Shown here piece after piece: positions 1 through 6,761 of a stretch of 10,188 nt of DNA. The notes below the pieces were generated by a model. It was given only the letters and a program-made list of their open reading frames with translations, was not told where the DNA came from and searched no databases. Each line of letters starts with the position of its first letter. The first letter of the stretch is position 1. The stretch is from the NCBI GenBank assembly GCA_021157555.1, contig JAGGWL010000051.1, positions 1 through 10,188 of the forward strand. Direction: 5' to 3'. A program made the translations under genes and the position numbers. The stretch comes from Deltaproteobacteria bacterium. GTDB taxonomy: Bacteria > Desulfobacterota > Desulfobacteria > Desulfobacterales > BuS5.

Positions 1-183
1 AAGCATGCGCTTCAGTCGATTGACTCTCTTTCTATTGAAACCCAATACCTTACACCGCCATTAATCAAAGCAAGCTTGTTTTTTGGAAAAAATATTCATT
101 TTAATGATGCAGATATAAAAATAAATACTATATTGAATAATGTTATTTACAAATACTATATTAAAGAATTAAAAGAGAATTAG
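1..183 (+). CDS. 3' end of an unidentified protein (60 residues visible)
   Basis: Frame 1 is open from the first base to the TAG at 181-183, giving 60 C-terminal residues that begin KHALQSIDSL and end YYIKELKEN. The start lies outside the window. The tail is polar, with a Lys/Glu-rich amphipathic end and no obvious membrane segment, Cys motif or repeat, so I do not recognise the family. Only 37 bp separate its stop from the next start on the same strand, with no terminator between, so it is probably an upstream member of the same operon. In related PspA/DUF350 clusters the neighbours are often ATP-grasp amidoligases or polyamine enzymes, but nothing in this fragment identifies it as one of these. 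Confidence 0.6.
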   Translation, partial: KHALQSIDSLSIETQYLTPPLIKASLFFGKNIHFNDADIKINTILNNVIYKYYIKELKEN

Positions 184-220
184 AAACGGCTGAAAATTGT
201 GTAATGGAAAGGAGAGAAAA

Positions 221-1102
221 ATGAAAAAATATATTATTCCAATCCTTGTTGTTTTTGTTTTTATCTGGGTATTGAAAGGGATTAATTCCGGCTCTTCCCA
301 AAGAAATATGGCCAGTTATAATGTTAATCTAACCGTTGATTCACAGGCAAAAGATGGCCTTGATCTCAAAGCGTTGACAGAATTAGTGAAAAATGGAGCA
401 AGTGCTGAGGGTATTGAAAACAAATTAAATCAACCCGGCGGCATAAACAATCTTGATCTTGACGAAAATAATGAAGTCGATTTTATTAATGTAACGGAAT
501 ATGGCAACAAAAGTGATGCACATGGTTTTTCATTTACAGTCAAGCTTGATAATGGTGAAGAGCAGGAAATAGCCGAAATTGAAATTGAAAAAAGCGGTGA
601 CAATGCTGAAATTGTTACCCGTGGCAACCAACAGATCTACGGACAGAATCATTCTTATCATTCTTATCATCCGATCTCTACGTTTCTACTTTGGAGTTAT
701 CTGATGAGGCCGCATCCTTTTTACTATTCTCCCTGGCACCATGGCTACTATCCATCGTATTATGGTCATTACAGACCGGTGGGACGAAATATTTATAGAA
801 CACGAACAAGAAATGTAACACGCAACAGTACGGTTAAACCCTTATCAGCAAACTCTGCCGCAAGTAAAAGCAGATTGTCGAATCCCAATCGGGGTAAATA
901 TGCAAATCAAGGTATTAAAAAAAGTCTCTCTAAACCAACCAGCACCCAAAAACAATTTCGGGCCAGAAATATCAACAGGAAAGTTAGCTCGGGCGGATTT
1001 GGTCGCAAAAAAGCATCCTCCTTTGGAAGGAATACGACTCGTAGCTCATACTCTGCCAGAGGTTTTTCTTCAGGAAGGAGCTATGGCGGCCGAGGGAAAT
1101 AA
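221..1102 (+). CDS. Membrane-anchored protein with His/Tyr-rich patch and Gly/Ser/Arg-rich tail, unknown function
   Basis: I chose the ATG at 221 over an upstream TTG at 197 because AAGGAG at 209-214 lies 6 nt before it. The 293-residue product starts with MKK and one hydrophobic segment (about residues 4-18), a signal anchor or uncleaved signal, so the rest is probably extracytoplasmic. Residues about 35-135 form a small soluble domain with an EF-hand-like acidic loop at 79-87 (Asp79, Asp81, Asn83, Glu85, Asp87). Residues about 144-186 are unusually rich in His, Tyr and Pro, and could bind metal. Residues 190-293 are strongly basic and low in complexity, ending in GGFGR/SFGR/GRSYGGRGK-like repeats, which recall the tails of YgiB/YjfM (DUF1190) proteins; orthology is not claimed. 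It is followed after 46 bp by the DUF350 gene and is probably cotranscribed with it. Confidence 0.85.
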   Translation: MKKYIIPILVVFVFIWVLKGINSGSSQRNMASYNVNLTVDSQAKDGLDLKALTELVKNGASAEGIENKLNQPGGINNLDLDENNEVDFINVTEYGNKSDAHGFSFTVKLDNGEEQEIAEIEIEKSGDNAEIVTRGNQQIYGQNHSYHSYHPISTFLLWSYLMRPHPFYYSPWHHGYYPSYYGHYRPVGRNIYRTRTRNVTRNSTVKPLSANSAASKSRLSNPNRGKYANQGIKKSLSKPTSTQKQFRARNINRKVSSGGFGRKKASSFGRNTTRSSYSARGFSSGRSYGGRGK

Positions 1103-1148
1103 AATTATATTTTATTTTATTCATGAAAATTAATTAAGGAGAAGAACA

Positions 1149-2024
1149 ATGGACGTTATCTCAGAATATCTATCCATTACAGATGCGCTTGATTGCATAC
1201 ATTTTGTAGGATTAGTATACCTTTTTGTTGTTTTTATTCTATTATGGCTTGGAAAATTAATTAATGATTTATTTACCAGTTACAGCATTGATAATGAACT
1301 TACCAGCAGAGACAATAAAGCCCTTGCTGTTTCTTATATAGGTTATTTAATGGCCCAGGGGATTATTGTTTTAGGAATCTTGCAGGGGCCTGAAGCATCA
1401 AGCCTTTTGATTGATCTTGGTTTAATGATATTGTGGAGTTTAATCGGGATTTTATTACTTAATTTGTCTCGATATATTAACGGTAAATTGATTTTTAGTA
1501 AATTCAGTACTAGAAAAGAGCTTATTGACGATCAAAACATTGGTATGGGAATGATTCAGTTTGGAAGCTACATTGGGACGGCTTTTCTTTTAGAGGCAAT
1601 TATTGCCGGAGAATCTGAAGGGCTTCTTTCTGATTTATCCGGAACAGTTATATTTTTTATAATTGGTCAATTGGGATTTATGCTTTTCAGTATAATTTAT
1701 CAAAAAATTACCATATATGATCTTCATGATGAAATAGAAAAAGATAACATAGCGGCTGGTGTTAGTTTTGGCGCAACCCTGGTGGCTATTGGAATTTTAA
1801 TGTCCCATTCAATTATGATAACAAATTCTATTCCTGCTTTTTGTGTCTGGTTTATCAATGGTATGGTTTTGATTGTTATCTCACGCTTTATAGTCGATAA
1901 AATTATTCTTCCAAAACACAGGCTTGATGATGAAATCTGTCTTGACAAAAACTGGGGAGTTGCTTTGATCGAAGGCGGTTCGGCGATTATACTGGCATTG
2001 CTAATTAATGCAAGTTTTGCGTGA
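1149..2024 (+). CDS. DUF350 family polytopic membrane protein, two tandem DUF350 units
   Basis: This is a 291-residue inner-membrane protein with about eight hydrophobic helices, arranged as two similar halves (about 15-145 and 155-291). The second half has the family pattern: a polar Asp/Glu-Ile-Glu-x-Asp-Asn stretch before a Gly-rich helix (NIAAGVSFGATLVAIGIL), then RFIVDKIILP, then a Glu-Ile-x-Leu-Asp-x-Asn-x-Gly stretch leading into a last helix (ALIEGGSAIILALLI). The first half shows the same order (NKALAVSYIGYLMAQGIIVL, later DQNIGMGMIQFGSYI). DUF350 proteins (YjfL in E. coli) have no established biochemical role but recur beside PspA and polyamine/glutathionylspermidine-synthase-like genes. 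AAGGAG at 1136-1141 is a good ribosome binding site for the ATG at 1149. The next gene starts 13 bp after the stop, consistent with an operon. Confidence 0.9.
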   Translation: MDVISEYLSITDALDCIHFVGLVYLFVVFILLWLGKLINDLFTSYSIDNELTSRDNKALAVSYIGYLMAQGIIVLGILQGPEASSLLIDLGLMILWSLIGILLLNLSRYINGKLIFSKFSTRKELIDDQNIGMGMIQFGSYIGTAFLLEAIIAGESEGLLSDLSGTVIFFIIGQLGFMLFSIIYQKITIYDLHDEIEKDNIAAGVSFGATLVAIGILMSHSIMITNSIPAFCVWFINGMVLIVISRFIVDKIILPKHRLDDEICLDKNWGVALIEGGSAIILALLINASFA

Positions 2025-2037
2025 GGAAGAGATTATA

Positions 2038-2838
2038 ATGGAAACTATATTTACAGTATCGGAAGAACAAAAAAAACAGTTTGCAGCGGCTTATTTGCTT
2101 AATGTTATTATCAACGAAAAGGTTATAATACCGCTTTATCTCGAAGACAAGAATACTGATCTTGAACCTGTTTTGGAATACATGATGATGAAACGCTACC
2201 TTTCCGTTGAGAATAAAGAGTTTTATGCTCCAACAGATAAAGGGAAGGAGGTTCTCAGGCGGTTTATGCAACGATATTCCGAATTTTTAAAAATATTTGA
2301 TATTTATTGTGCTGTTGATCTTGAAGAAGGTAGTTTTGCATTTGAAGAATATTTTAATATTACTGATACGCAGCAATGGAACAAATATTTAAACGATGAA
2401 CGTTGGGAAGATCTGCGTGTTGCAGTTGCAATTTACAAAAAGCTGAATCCTGTTGAAATTGTTTTTATGAGTTTTCTGCAAGAGGGACAGTTTGGTGACA
2501 GGGGGGAAGGATGGGAGTTTGATCTCCTGCTCGGGTCAATCTGGGATGATATTCTGGAAGTCTGCAATAGAGCATTATCCGCTCCCGATCTAGCCTATGA
2601 AGATGAAGACGGATCCCTTGTCGATGGTAATGTGGTTTTAGAAGATGTAATTATTCAAGGGGCTGAACTCAATCTTGCTCTGCATAAACAGGAACAAAAA
2701 TTGCAAGAGGAAAATCAGGCAAATGATGATTTTGATGATGATGACTATGGTGTTGAAAAAATAGAAACCGAAGTGTACGAATACTATTGCCAACCAATGT
2801 ATACAAGTCCATTATGGGCATTAATTCTTTTTATTTAA
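2038..2838 (+). CDS. Unrecognised acidic protein in the PspA/DUF350 operon, possible winged-helix N-terminus
   Basis: The start is the ATG at 2038, preceded by GAGGAAGAG at 2023-2031 that overlaps the end of the DUF350 gene; a TTG at 2008 lies inside that gene and is less likely. The product has 266 residues. Residues about 5-85 are helix-rich and end in a possible beta-hairpin (KRYLSVENKEFYAPTDKGKE), which resembles a winged-helix arrangement. This is a visual impression, not a match. The middle (about 90-190) is rich in Trp, Phe and Glu. After a Gln/Glu-rich linker there is a run of acidic residues (DDFDDDDYG, about 230-238). The protein ends in a hydrophobic tail (SPLWALILFI) that could touch the membrane or a partner. 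I do not recognise the family. Its fixed place between DUF350 and DUF2170 genes suggests a structural or regulatory role in the PspA-linked system. Confidence 0.8.
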   Translation: METIFTVSEEQKKQFAAAYLLNVIINEKVIIPLYLEDKNTDLEPVLEYMMMKRYLSVENKEFYAPTDKGKEVLRRFMQRYSEFLKIFDIYCAVDLEEGSFAFEEYFNITDTQQWNKYLNDERWEDLRVAVAIYKKLNPVEIVFMSFLQEGQFGDRGEGWEFDLLLGSIWDDILEVCNRALSAPDLAYEDEDGSLVDGNVVLEDVIIQGAELNLALHKQEQKLQEENQANDDFDDDDYGVEKIETEVYEYYCQPMYTSPLWALILFI

Positions 2839-2878
2839 TCAGTTATTCCATTCATGTTCTTAAGAGGAGATTAATCCA

Positions 2879-3289
2879 ATGCAAAACATTCTTATTCGTG
2901 ATCTTCATTATTTTACCCTGGAAGATTTTCTTAATGATAATGATTTTTTTGTGGAAAAAATAACAGAGAATATTCTTAAGGTAAACCGGTCTTATGAGCA
3001 GCCTGTTTATTTAAACCGGCAAGATAATACCATCTATTTTTCAATTGATCTTGGCGGGATAAAAGATTTGGGTTCTGAAAATTGTTACTTTAAACTGCTT
3101 GATTTGAATACGGAAATTTTACCTGTTAGTATTGGTATTGATACAACGGAGGCTTTAGATCCTCGTTTGGTTTTGGTTGAAAGCCGTGAATTTAGTAATA
3201 TAGACCGAAATGAACTATTATCCGTATTTGATGCGCTTGAAATAGCTGTTGATAAAGTCGAAGGACTATTATCTGAATTTATAAAATAA
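2879..3289 (+). CDS. DUF2170 (YjfI-like) family protein
   Basis: This is a small acidic soluble protein of 136 residues, without membrane segments or signal peptide. Its length, mixed alpha/beta look and place directly before a PspA gene match the DUF2170 family, whose E. coli member is YjfI (next to yjfJ, the second PspA-family gene there). Family-like features seen are an N-terminal helix with a LEDFLNDNDF stretch, a central beta segment (IYFSIDLGGIKDLG) and a C-terminal helix with NELLSVFDALE. DUF2170 proteins have no proven biochemical activity and are thought to act with the neighbouring PspA paralogue. The ribosome binding site AGGAG (2865-2869) lies 9 nt before the ATG. The PspA gene begins 15 bp after its stop. 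Confidence 0.85.
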   Translation: MQNILIRDLHYFTLEDFLNDNDFFVEKITENILKVNRSYEQPVYLNRQDNTIYFSIDLGGIKDLGSENCYFKLLDLNTEILPVSIGIDTTEALDPRLVLVESREFSNIDRNELLSVFDALEIAVDKVEGLLSEFIK

Positions 3290-3304
3290 ATAAGGAGTTG
3301 ACGA

Positions 3305-3979
3305 ATGAGTATTTTTCGAAGAATATTTAAAATAGGTCAGGCTAATATAAATAAAACAATTGACGGCCTGGAAAAACCGGAAGTTATGCTTGAGCAGGCA
3401 ATCCGTGATCAGCAAAAACGTATTGGTGATGTTAAAAAAAGCGTTCAATCAGTTATAGCAACTGAAAGACAAACAAAAGCTCTTCTGGATCGGGAACAGG
3501 AAAATAAAACTATCTGGGAGCAAAAAGCCACTGCAGCATTACAAGCCGGCAGAGAAGATCTTGCTACCAAAGCTCTGGTGCGAAGTGAAGAGCATGAGAA
3601 AAAAGCTGCATCTTTGAAACCACAGTGGGAAATGCAACGGTCTGAAATTGAGAAGCTTAAAAGCAGTATCCGCCAAATGGAGGATGAGCTTGCAGATCTA
3701 AAAAGGAATAAAAATATTATCATAGCGCAGAGTAAAGCAGCTCAAGCCAAGAAAGAGATATACGAAGCAAAAGCAAAGATTGGAAAAAATAAAACAACTG
3801 ATTTGATTGATCGAATGAAAGCCAAGGCAGAACGAACTTCCTATGAGGCGGCAGCGGCTGAAGAGATTGCGGAAGAAGCTGCAGGAGATTCTTTGGAAAA
3901 AGAGTTCAAGGATATCGGAGATAATATTGCCGGACAATCGGTGCAGGATAAACTTGCCGCATTAAAAGCAAAGTTGTAA
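3305..3979 (+). CDS. pspA: PspA/IM30 (Vipp1) family coiled-coil membrane-stress protein
   Basis: This 224-residue protein is almost wholly helical. It has the PspA/IM30 hallmarks: an amphipathic N-terminal helix (MSIFRRIFKIGQANINKTID) that binds lipid, then LEKPEVMLEQAIRDQQ at about 22-37, then a long heptad-rich coiled coil (about 30-150) full of Lys, Glu, Ala and Gln. The length is normal for the family (about 220-230). PspA-family proteins form ESCRT-III-like oligomers on the cytoplasmic face of the inner membrane and help keep it sealed under stress. The pairing with DUF2170 and DUF350 is closer to the E. coli yjfIJ arrangement than to the classical pspABC operon; no pspB, pspC or pspF is present here. 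AAGGAG at 3292-3297 lies 7 nt before the ATG. Confidence 0.95.
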   Translation: MSIFRRIFKIGQANINKTIDGLEKPEVMLEQAIRDQQKRIGDVKKSVQSVIATERQTKALLDREQENKTIWEQKATAALQAGREDLATKALVRSEEHEKKAASLKPQWEMQRSEIEKLKSSIRQMEDELADLKRNKNIIIAQSKAAQAKKEIYEAKAKIGKNKTTDLIDRMKAKAERTSYEAAAAEEIAEEAAGDSLEKEFKDIGDNIAGQSVQDKLAALKAKL

Positions 3980-4001
3980 TAAAATTATGTGATCAAAAAT
4001 C

Positions 4002-4029
4002 GTAGAGACAAGGCATGCCTTGTCTCTAC
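4002..4029. repeat. Perfect 28-bp palindrome between the pspA and SpeD-like genes
   Basis: Bases 4002-4029 read the same on both strands (14-nt half: GTAGAGACAAGGCA). As RNA this would fold into a very stable hairpin. No T-tract follows (the next bases are CACTCTAAGAAC), so it is not a typical intrinsic terminator, although it could stabilise or separate the upstream mRNA. The form resembles dispersed REP-like intergenic palindromes found in many copies in some genomes. Copy number cannot be judged from one window. Confidence 0.85.
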
Positions 4030-4058
4030 CACTCTAAGAACTTTTATATGAAAAAAAT

Positions 4059-4349
4059 ATGAAACCGGAGATTTTTGAATTTTCAGAATGGGTTAATTCT
4101 TCAGATCCTCAATCACTTCAAGAAATATTTGATGCAATGTTGAGAAATAGTGGCTTTACTATACTCAATTTTGTTGATCATACTTTTATTCCGTATGGTT
4201 ATACAGCAATATGGCTTCTCAGTGACAGCCATTTTGCAATTCATACCTTTCCTGAAACACAACAAGCATATATTCAGTTAAGCAGTTGTAATAAAAAAAA
4301 ATACGATAACTTTATTAATAAATTTAACAACTTGAAATTTTATACTTGA
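4059..4349 (+). CDS. Short SpeD-like (S-adenosylmethionine decarboxylase family) protein
   Basis: The 96-residue product carries the self-processing core of bacterial SpeD: LLSDSHFAIHTFPE at 53-66. By comparison with the Thermotoga maritima enzyme, Ser57 would be the pyruvoyl-forming serine, His62 the processing histidine, Glu66 the active-site glutamate and Cys77 the catalytic cysteine; the Ser-to-Cys spacing of 20 is identical. SpeD makes decarboxylated AdoMet, the aminopropyl donor for spermidine. Oddities: the protein is shorter than usual (about 115-130), mostly at the C-terminus, and the serine of the usual GVSG motif is replaced by Thr49 (GYTA). It may be a divergent active enzyme or a processing-competent relative with another job. 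No clear Shine-Dalgarno precedes the ATG. A 4-codon mini-ORF (4048-4062) overlaps the start. Its place after pspA supports a polyamine link for this operon. Confidence 0.8.
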   Translation: MKPEIFEFSEWVNSSDPQSLQEIFDAMLRNSGFTILNFVDHTFIPYGYTAIWLLSDSHFAIHTFPETQQAYIQLSSCNKKKYDNFINKFNNLKFYT

Positions 4350-4353
4350 TACC

Positions 4354-5142
4354 TTAAATATCGAAAAATTGTTGGTTATTATATATATTCGCAAAGCGTG
4401 CGCCATCTTTGCTATTTTTTTTGTAATAAGTAATGCATTTTTTTACAATTTTTAGAGTTTCTTCTTCATTGAAGATGCCCGGAAGTTCTTCAGCCAATCG
4501 TGGATGCCGTCCCAGTTTCCCTCCAAGAAGAATCCTGAAGCCAGCCTTTTTATTAGAAATTGTTCCTGTGGAGCATTTTTTTATACACTGCCCGCATTTT
4601 ATACAAAGATTATAATCTATCTCCGGCGCACATTTTTTTTTATTTAATATAACCGCATTTTCTTTGCATATTTGAACACAGTCTCCACATAATAAGCATT
4701 CATTTTCTGTGATTTCCGGAATACTTGCTCCTATGATTCCGATATCTTTAATCTGAGGCTGCGAACATGCATTGGGGCAGTCTGCCAGTGTTACTCTGAA
4801 CTCATGATGAAACTTTATATGATCTCCAACATGCTCCCTTAGAAATTTCAGGATATCTGCTTTTACAAGCAGGTTTTCAAGGCTGTTAAAAAAAGTATTA
4901 CTTTCAACAGCCCGGTTGGGACATCCGCCTGATCCAAAACAAGTATCAAGCTGAAATCCTTTTATTTCAGAACTCATATTCGTCAGATATTTTTTTTGTG
5001 CGGTCTTAAGATCTAAAATCGTAACGCATTTTCTGCCTGCAGCCATGGCTTCATTTTCAACACGTGCTCTGACTTTTTTTCTGACAAAAAAGGGAACTTT
5101 TTTAATCGCTTTTTCTGCTTCTTCAGTCCATTTCATAGCCAC
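4354..5142 (-). CDS. Siroheme/[4Fe-4S] sulfite-nitrite reductase-like protein with N-terminal PCP_red domain and two ferredoxin clusters
   Basis: The 262-residue product (GTG start at 5142; the ATG at 5136 is an alternative) has three parts. Residues 5-50 match the PCP_red type domain seen in protochlorophyllide reductase subunits and sulfite-reductase-like proteins (WTEEAEKAI, VPFFVRKKVRARVE). Residues 65-140 carry the siroheme-[4Fe-4S] ligand pattern Cys-X5-Cys (68, 74) and Cys-X3-Cys (122, 126; ADCPNACSQP). Residues 149-190 hold two ferredoxin motifs, each Cys-X2-Cys-X2-Cys-X3-Cys (149-159 and 180-190). This corresponds to only one half of a normal tandem-repeat sulfite reductase and is shorter than AsrC. 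It may be a small anaerobic sulfite or nitrite reductase or an electron-transfer relative; the substrate is not known. It is the last gene of a leftward operon, with GAAGG (5156-5160) upstream overlapping the end of the previous gene. Confidence 0.88.
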   Translation of the reverse strand: MAMKWTEEAEKAIKKVPFFVRKKVRARVENEAMAAGRKCVTILDLKTAQKKYLTNMSSEIKGFQLDTCFGSGGCPNRAVESNTFFNSLENLLVKADILKFLREHVGDHIKFHHEFRVTLADCPNACSQPQIKDIGIIGASIPEITENECLLCGDCVQICKENAVILNKKKCAPEIDYNLCIKCGQCIKKCSTGTISNKKAGFRILLGGKLGRHPRLAEELPGIFNEEETLKIVKKCITYYKKNSKDGARFANIYNNQQFFDI

Positions 5143-5151
5143 GATTCCAGG

Positions 5152-5889
5152 TTATCCTTCGATTATTTTGCCTCTGTTGCTTATAACCACTTTTTTAAGC
5201 GGAATAGTTGTTCCGGCTTTTTCCAATGCTTTGCTCAAGATTCCAGGAAGTCCGCTACAGCAAGGAACTTCCATGATAAGACATGTTATGCTTTTAATTT
5301 TGGCAATTTTAAATATTTCTGCAAATTTTTCAACATAGCTTTCCTTGTCATCAAATTTGGGGCAGCCTATCATTACGACTCTGCCTTTAAGAAAATCGTT
5401 ATGCAGGGCAGGGTAAGCAACTGGAACACAGTCTGCTGCCACAAGAAGATCAGCTCCTTTAAGAAATGGTGCATCAGGAGGAACAAGTCTTATCTGGACA
5501 GGCCAGTGGGAAAGAGATGATTCTTCAGACGCAAGTGAAACAGGTTTGTTGGCAGCCTGGCAGGTTGTTTCTGTTGTAAAATCCTGAATCTGTGTTGAAG
5601 GACAGCCGCAAGGCAATGTATCTGCCATGAGCTCTGCTTTTTTTTGCTGCTCTAAATGTTTTTCAACAGCATCTTCATCAAATTCCTCAGTTTCGCGCTC
5701 AACTATCTTGAGCGCCCCTTGCGGGCAGTCTCCAATGCACGCGCCAAGTCCGTCACAAAGATTGTCCGAGATAACTTTTGCCTTGCCGTTAATAATTTTA
5801 ATGGCACCTTCAGCACATGCTATTACACACTGACCGCATCCATCACAGAGTTCTTCATTAATCTCGATTATTTTTCTTTTTACTTTCAT
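5152..5889 (-). CDS. Ferredoxin-type iron-sulfur protein (two N-terminal clusters plus C-terminal Cys-rich domain)
   Basis: The 245-residue protein begins with a normal [4Fe-4S] motif (Cys15, 18, 21, 25). A second motif follows in which the second ligand is Leu48, leaving Cys45, Cys51 and Cys55 (CDGLGACIGDCP). After an acidic linker come a PCGCP motif (Cys94, Cys96), a segment around Trp-Pro-Val-Gln-Ile-Arg with Asp and Cys further on (AADCVPVAYPALH, VVMIGCPKFDD), and a late VPCCSGL pair. This layout is common in anaerobes as an orphan ferredoxin protein near redox or nitrosative-stress genes such as hydroxylamine reductase; the exact reaction is unknown. It probably hands electrons to the siroheme protein downstream (9 bp gap). 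The ATG at 5889 has GAGGTG (5895-5900) directly after the stop of the HD gene, so translation may be coupled. Confidence 0.88.
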   Translation of the reverse strand: MKVKRKIIEINEELCDGCGQCVIACAEGAIKIINGKAKVISDNLCDGLGACIGDCPQGALKIVERETEEFDEDAVEKHLEQQKKAELMADTLPCGCPSTQIQDFTTETTCQAANKPVSLASEESSLSHWPVQIRLVPPDAPFLKGADLLVAADCVPVAYPALHNDFLKGRVVMIGCPKFDDKESYVEKFAEIFKIAKIKSITCLIMEVPCCSGLPGILSKALEKAGTTIPLKKVVISNRGKIIEG

Positions 5890-5900
5890 CTTGACACCTC

Positions 5901-6638
5901 TTAATTTTTATTTAACAGAATTTTTCGAGCATGCTCTTTCCCGGAATCAGTCATAAATGATTTTTTTATAATTTTTTCGAGCTTTTCAGCGTTTATCGGT
6001 TTGTCCTTATGGTTATCCTCTATGTTTGCTATAAGATCTGCATCATACAACGCTTTAAAATTGTCGGTTTCTTCCGGCCTGGGGTGATGGTGATGACCGA
6101 CGATATCGCATACCTCTTTGATAAGTTCTTCTTTTGCTCCAAGCTTTTCCAGTATTGATCGTGCTATTGGCGGGCCTTCCTGTTCCTGATATTTTGCTGA
6201 AGAGCTGTTGTGCTTTTTTTCCGCTTCATGAATTCCAATATCATGAAGGTATGCTGCAGATAAAATAACTGCCATATTTCCCTTGCCCTCGGCTTTGCCG
6301 ATTTGTTCTGCATATCTTGCCACACGAATGGCATGACTGATTCTTTTAAAATCGGTTTTAAGATATCGCTTAAGCTCAATGGCTACCCGATCCTTTAATA
6401 AATTTTCTTTTTGTGCCAGGAGTTCAGGGGGAAGGTTTCCTATGCACTGTTCGGCAAACTGACAATATGCAGCACAGCCAAAATCCATTTCAGGATTCAT
6501 AAACCTGTGCCCGCAATGTGGGCATTTACGAGTTGTATCATCTTTAAAAAATTCTACCTTTTTACCACATTTAGGGCATTTTGTATCAAAGATAGCTCCC
6601 GGTTTCCAGTACATGGTGTCTTGACCTGGGCATTTCAT
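5901..6638 (-). CDS. HD-domain phosphohydrolase with N-terminal zinc ribbon
   Basis: I chose the ATG at 6638 because TGGAGGA lies 5 nt upstream; an earlier in-frame start at 6659 would overlap this site. The 245-residue protein has a zinc ribbon (Cys21, Cys24, Cys39, Cys42), then a second Cys cluster (55, 59, 65), then an HD hydrolase domain from about residue 85. HD landmarks are His102 (HAIRVARYAE), the His132-Asp133 pair (AAYLHDIG), a run of four His (182-185) and Asp199/Asp201 (YDADLIAN). HD domains of this type bind two metals and cleave phosphoester bonds, often in nucleotides; the substrate here is unknown. It is the first gene of the leftward operon with two Fe-S proteins. The link between an HD hydrolase and siroheme chemistry is not obvious and may be regulatory. 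Confidence 0.88.
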   Translation of the reverse strand: MKCPGQDTMYWKPGAIFDTKCPKCGKKVEFFKDDTTRKCPHCGHRFMNPEMDFGCAAYCQFAEQCIGNLPPELLAQKENLLKDRVAIELKRYLKTDFKRISHAIRVARYAEQIGKAEGKGNMAVILSAAYLHDIGIHEAEKKHNSSSAKYQEQEGPPIARSILEKLGAKEELIKEVCDIVGHHHHPRPEETDNFKALYDADLIANIEDNHKDKPINAEKLEKIIKKSFMTDSGKEHARKILLNKN

Positions 6639-6662
6639 GATTTTCCTCCATATCGTCAAAAA

Positions 6663-6675
6663 ATTCCTAAGGAAT
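6663..6675. promoter_or_regulatory. Palindrome ATTCCT-A-AGGAAT near the HD gene start
   Basis: Two perfect 6-nt arms surround a single A, 25 bp upstream of the HD gene start codon. The word TTCCTAAG recurs in both orientations at 6963-6970 and 6993-7000. It could be an operator for a regulator shared by the divergent operons; no known motif is assigned. Confidence 0.4.
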
Positions 6676-6747
6676 ATTTCTACTGTATTGCTTCTGTTTA
6701 TTATTTCCTTTTTGAATTTAAATTACTGTATAAAATATTTGTTTACC

Positions 6748-6761
6748 TTGACTTATATCAA
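6748..6761 (-). promoter_or_regulatory. Candidate FNR/CRP-family (HcpR-like) operator upstream of the HD/Fe-S operon
   Basis: On the minus strand the site reads TTGAT-ATAA-GTCAA, nine of ten positions of the FNR consensus TTGAT-N4-ATCAA. It is also close to HcpR-type sites (TTGAC-N4-GTCAA) described in sulfate-reducing bacteria. It lies about 110 bp upstream of the HD start codon, with weak -10-like words (TATACA at 6732-6727, TAATTT at 6725-6720) in between. Activation under anaerobic or nitrosative conditions is an inference that fits the Fe-S content of the operon. Confidence 0.5.

Noticed and set aside
900..1133. Plus-strand open frame overlapping the end of the anchored-protein gene
   Set aside because: It arises from the low-complexity Ser/Arg/Gly-coding region in another frame, and no start signal is seen.
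4347..4434. Frame of the SpeD-like gene stays open after its TGA stop for about 27 codons
   Set aside because: The extension lies antisense to the siroheme gene, has no SpeD-like sequence and no SECIS-like hairpin in the right place, so the TGA is taken as a normal stop.
5045..5338. Plus-strand open frame over the siroheme/ferredoxin junction
   Set aside because: It is a shadow of two well-supported minus-strand genes, with no ribosome binding site or recognisable domain.
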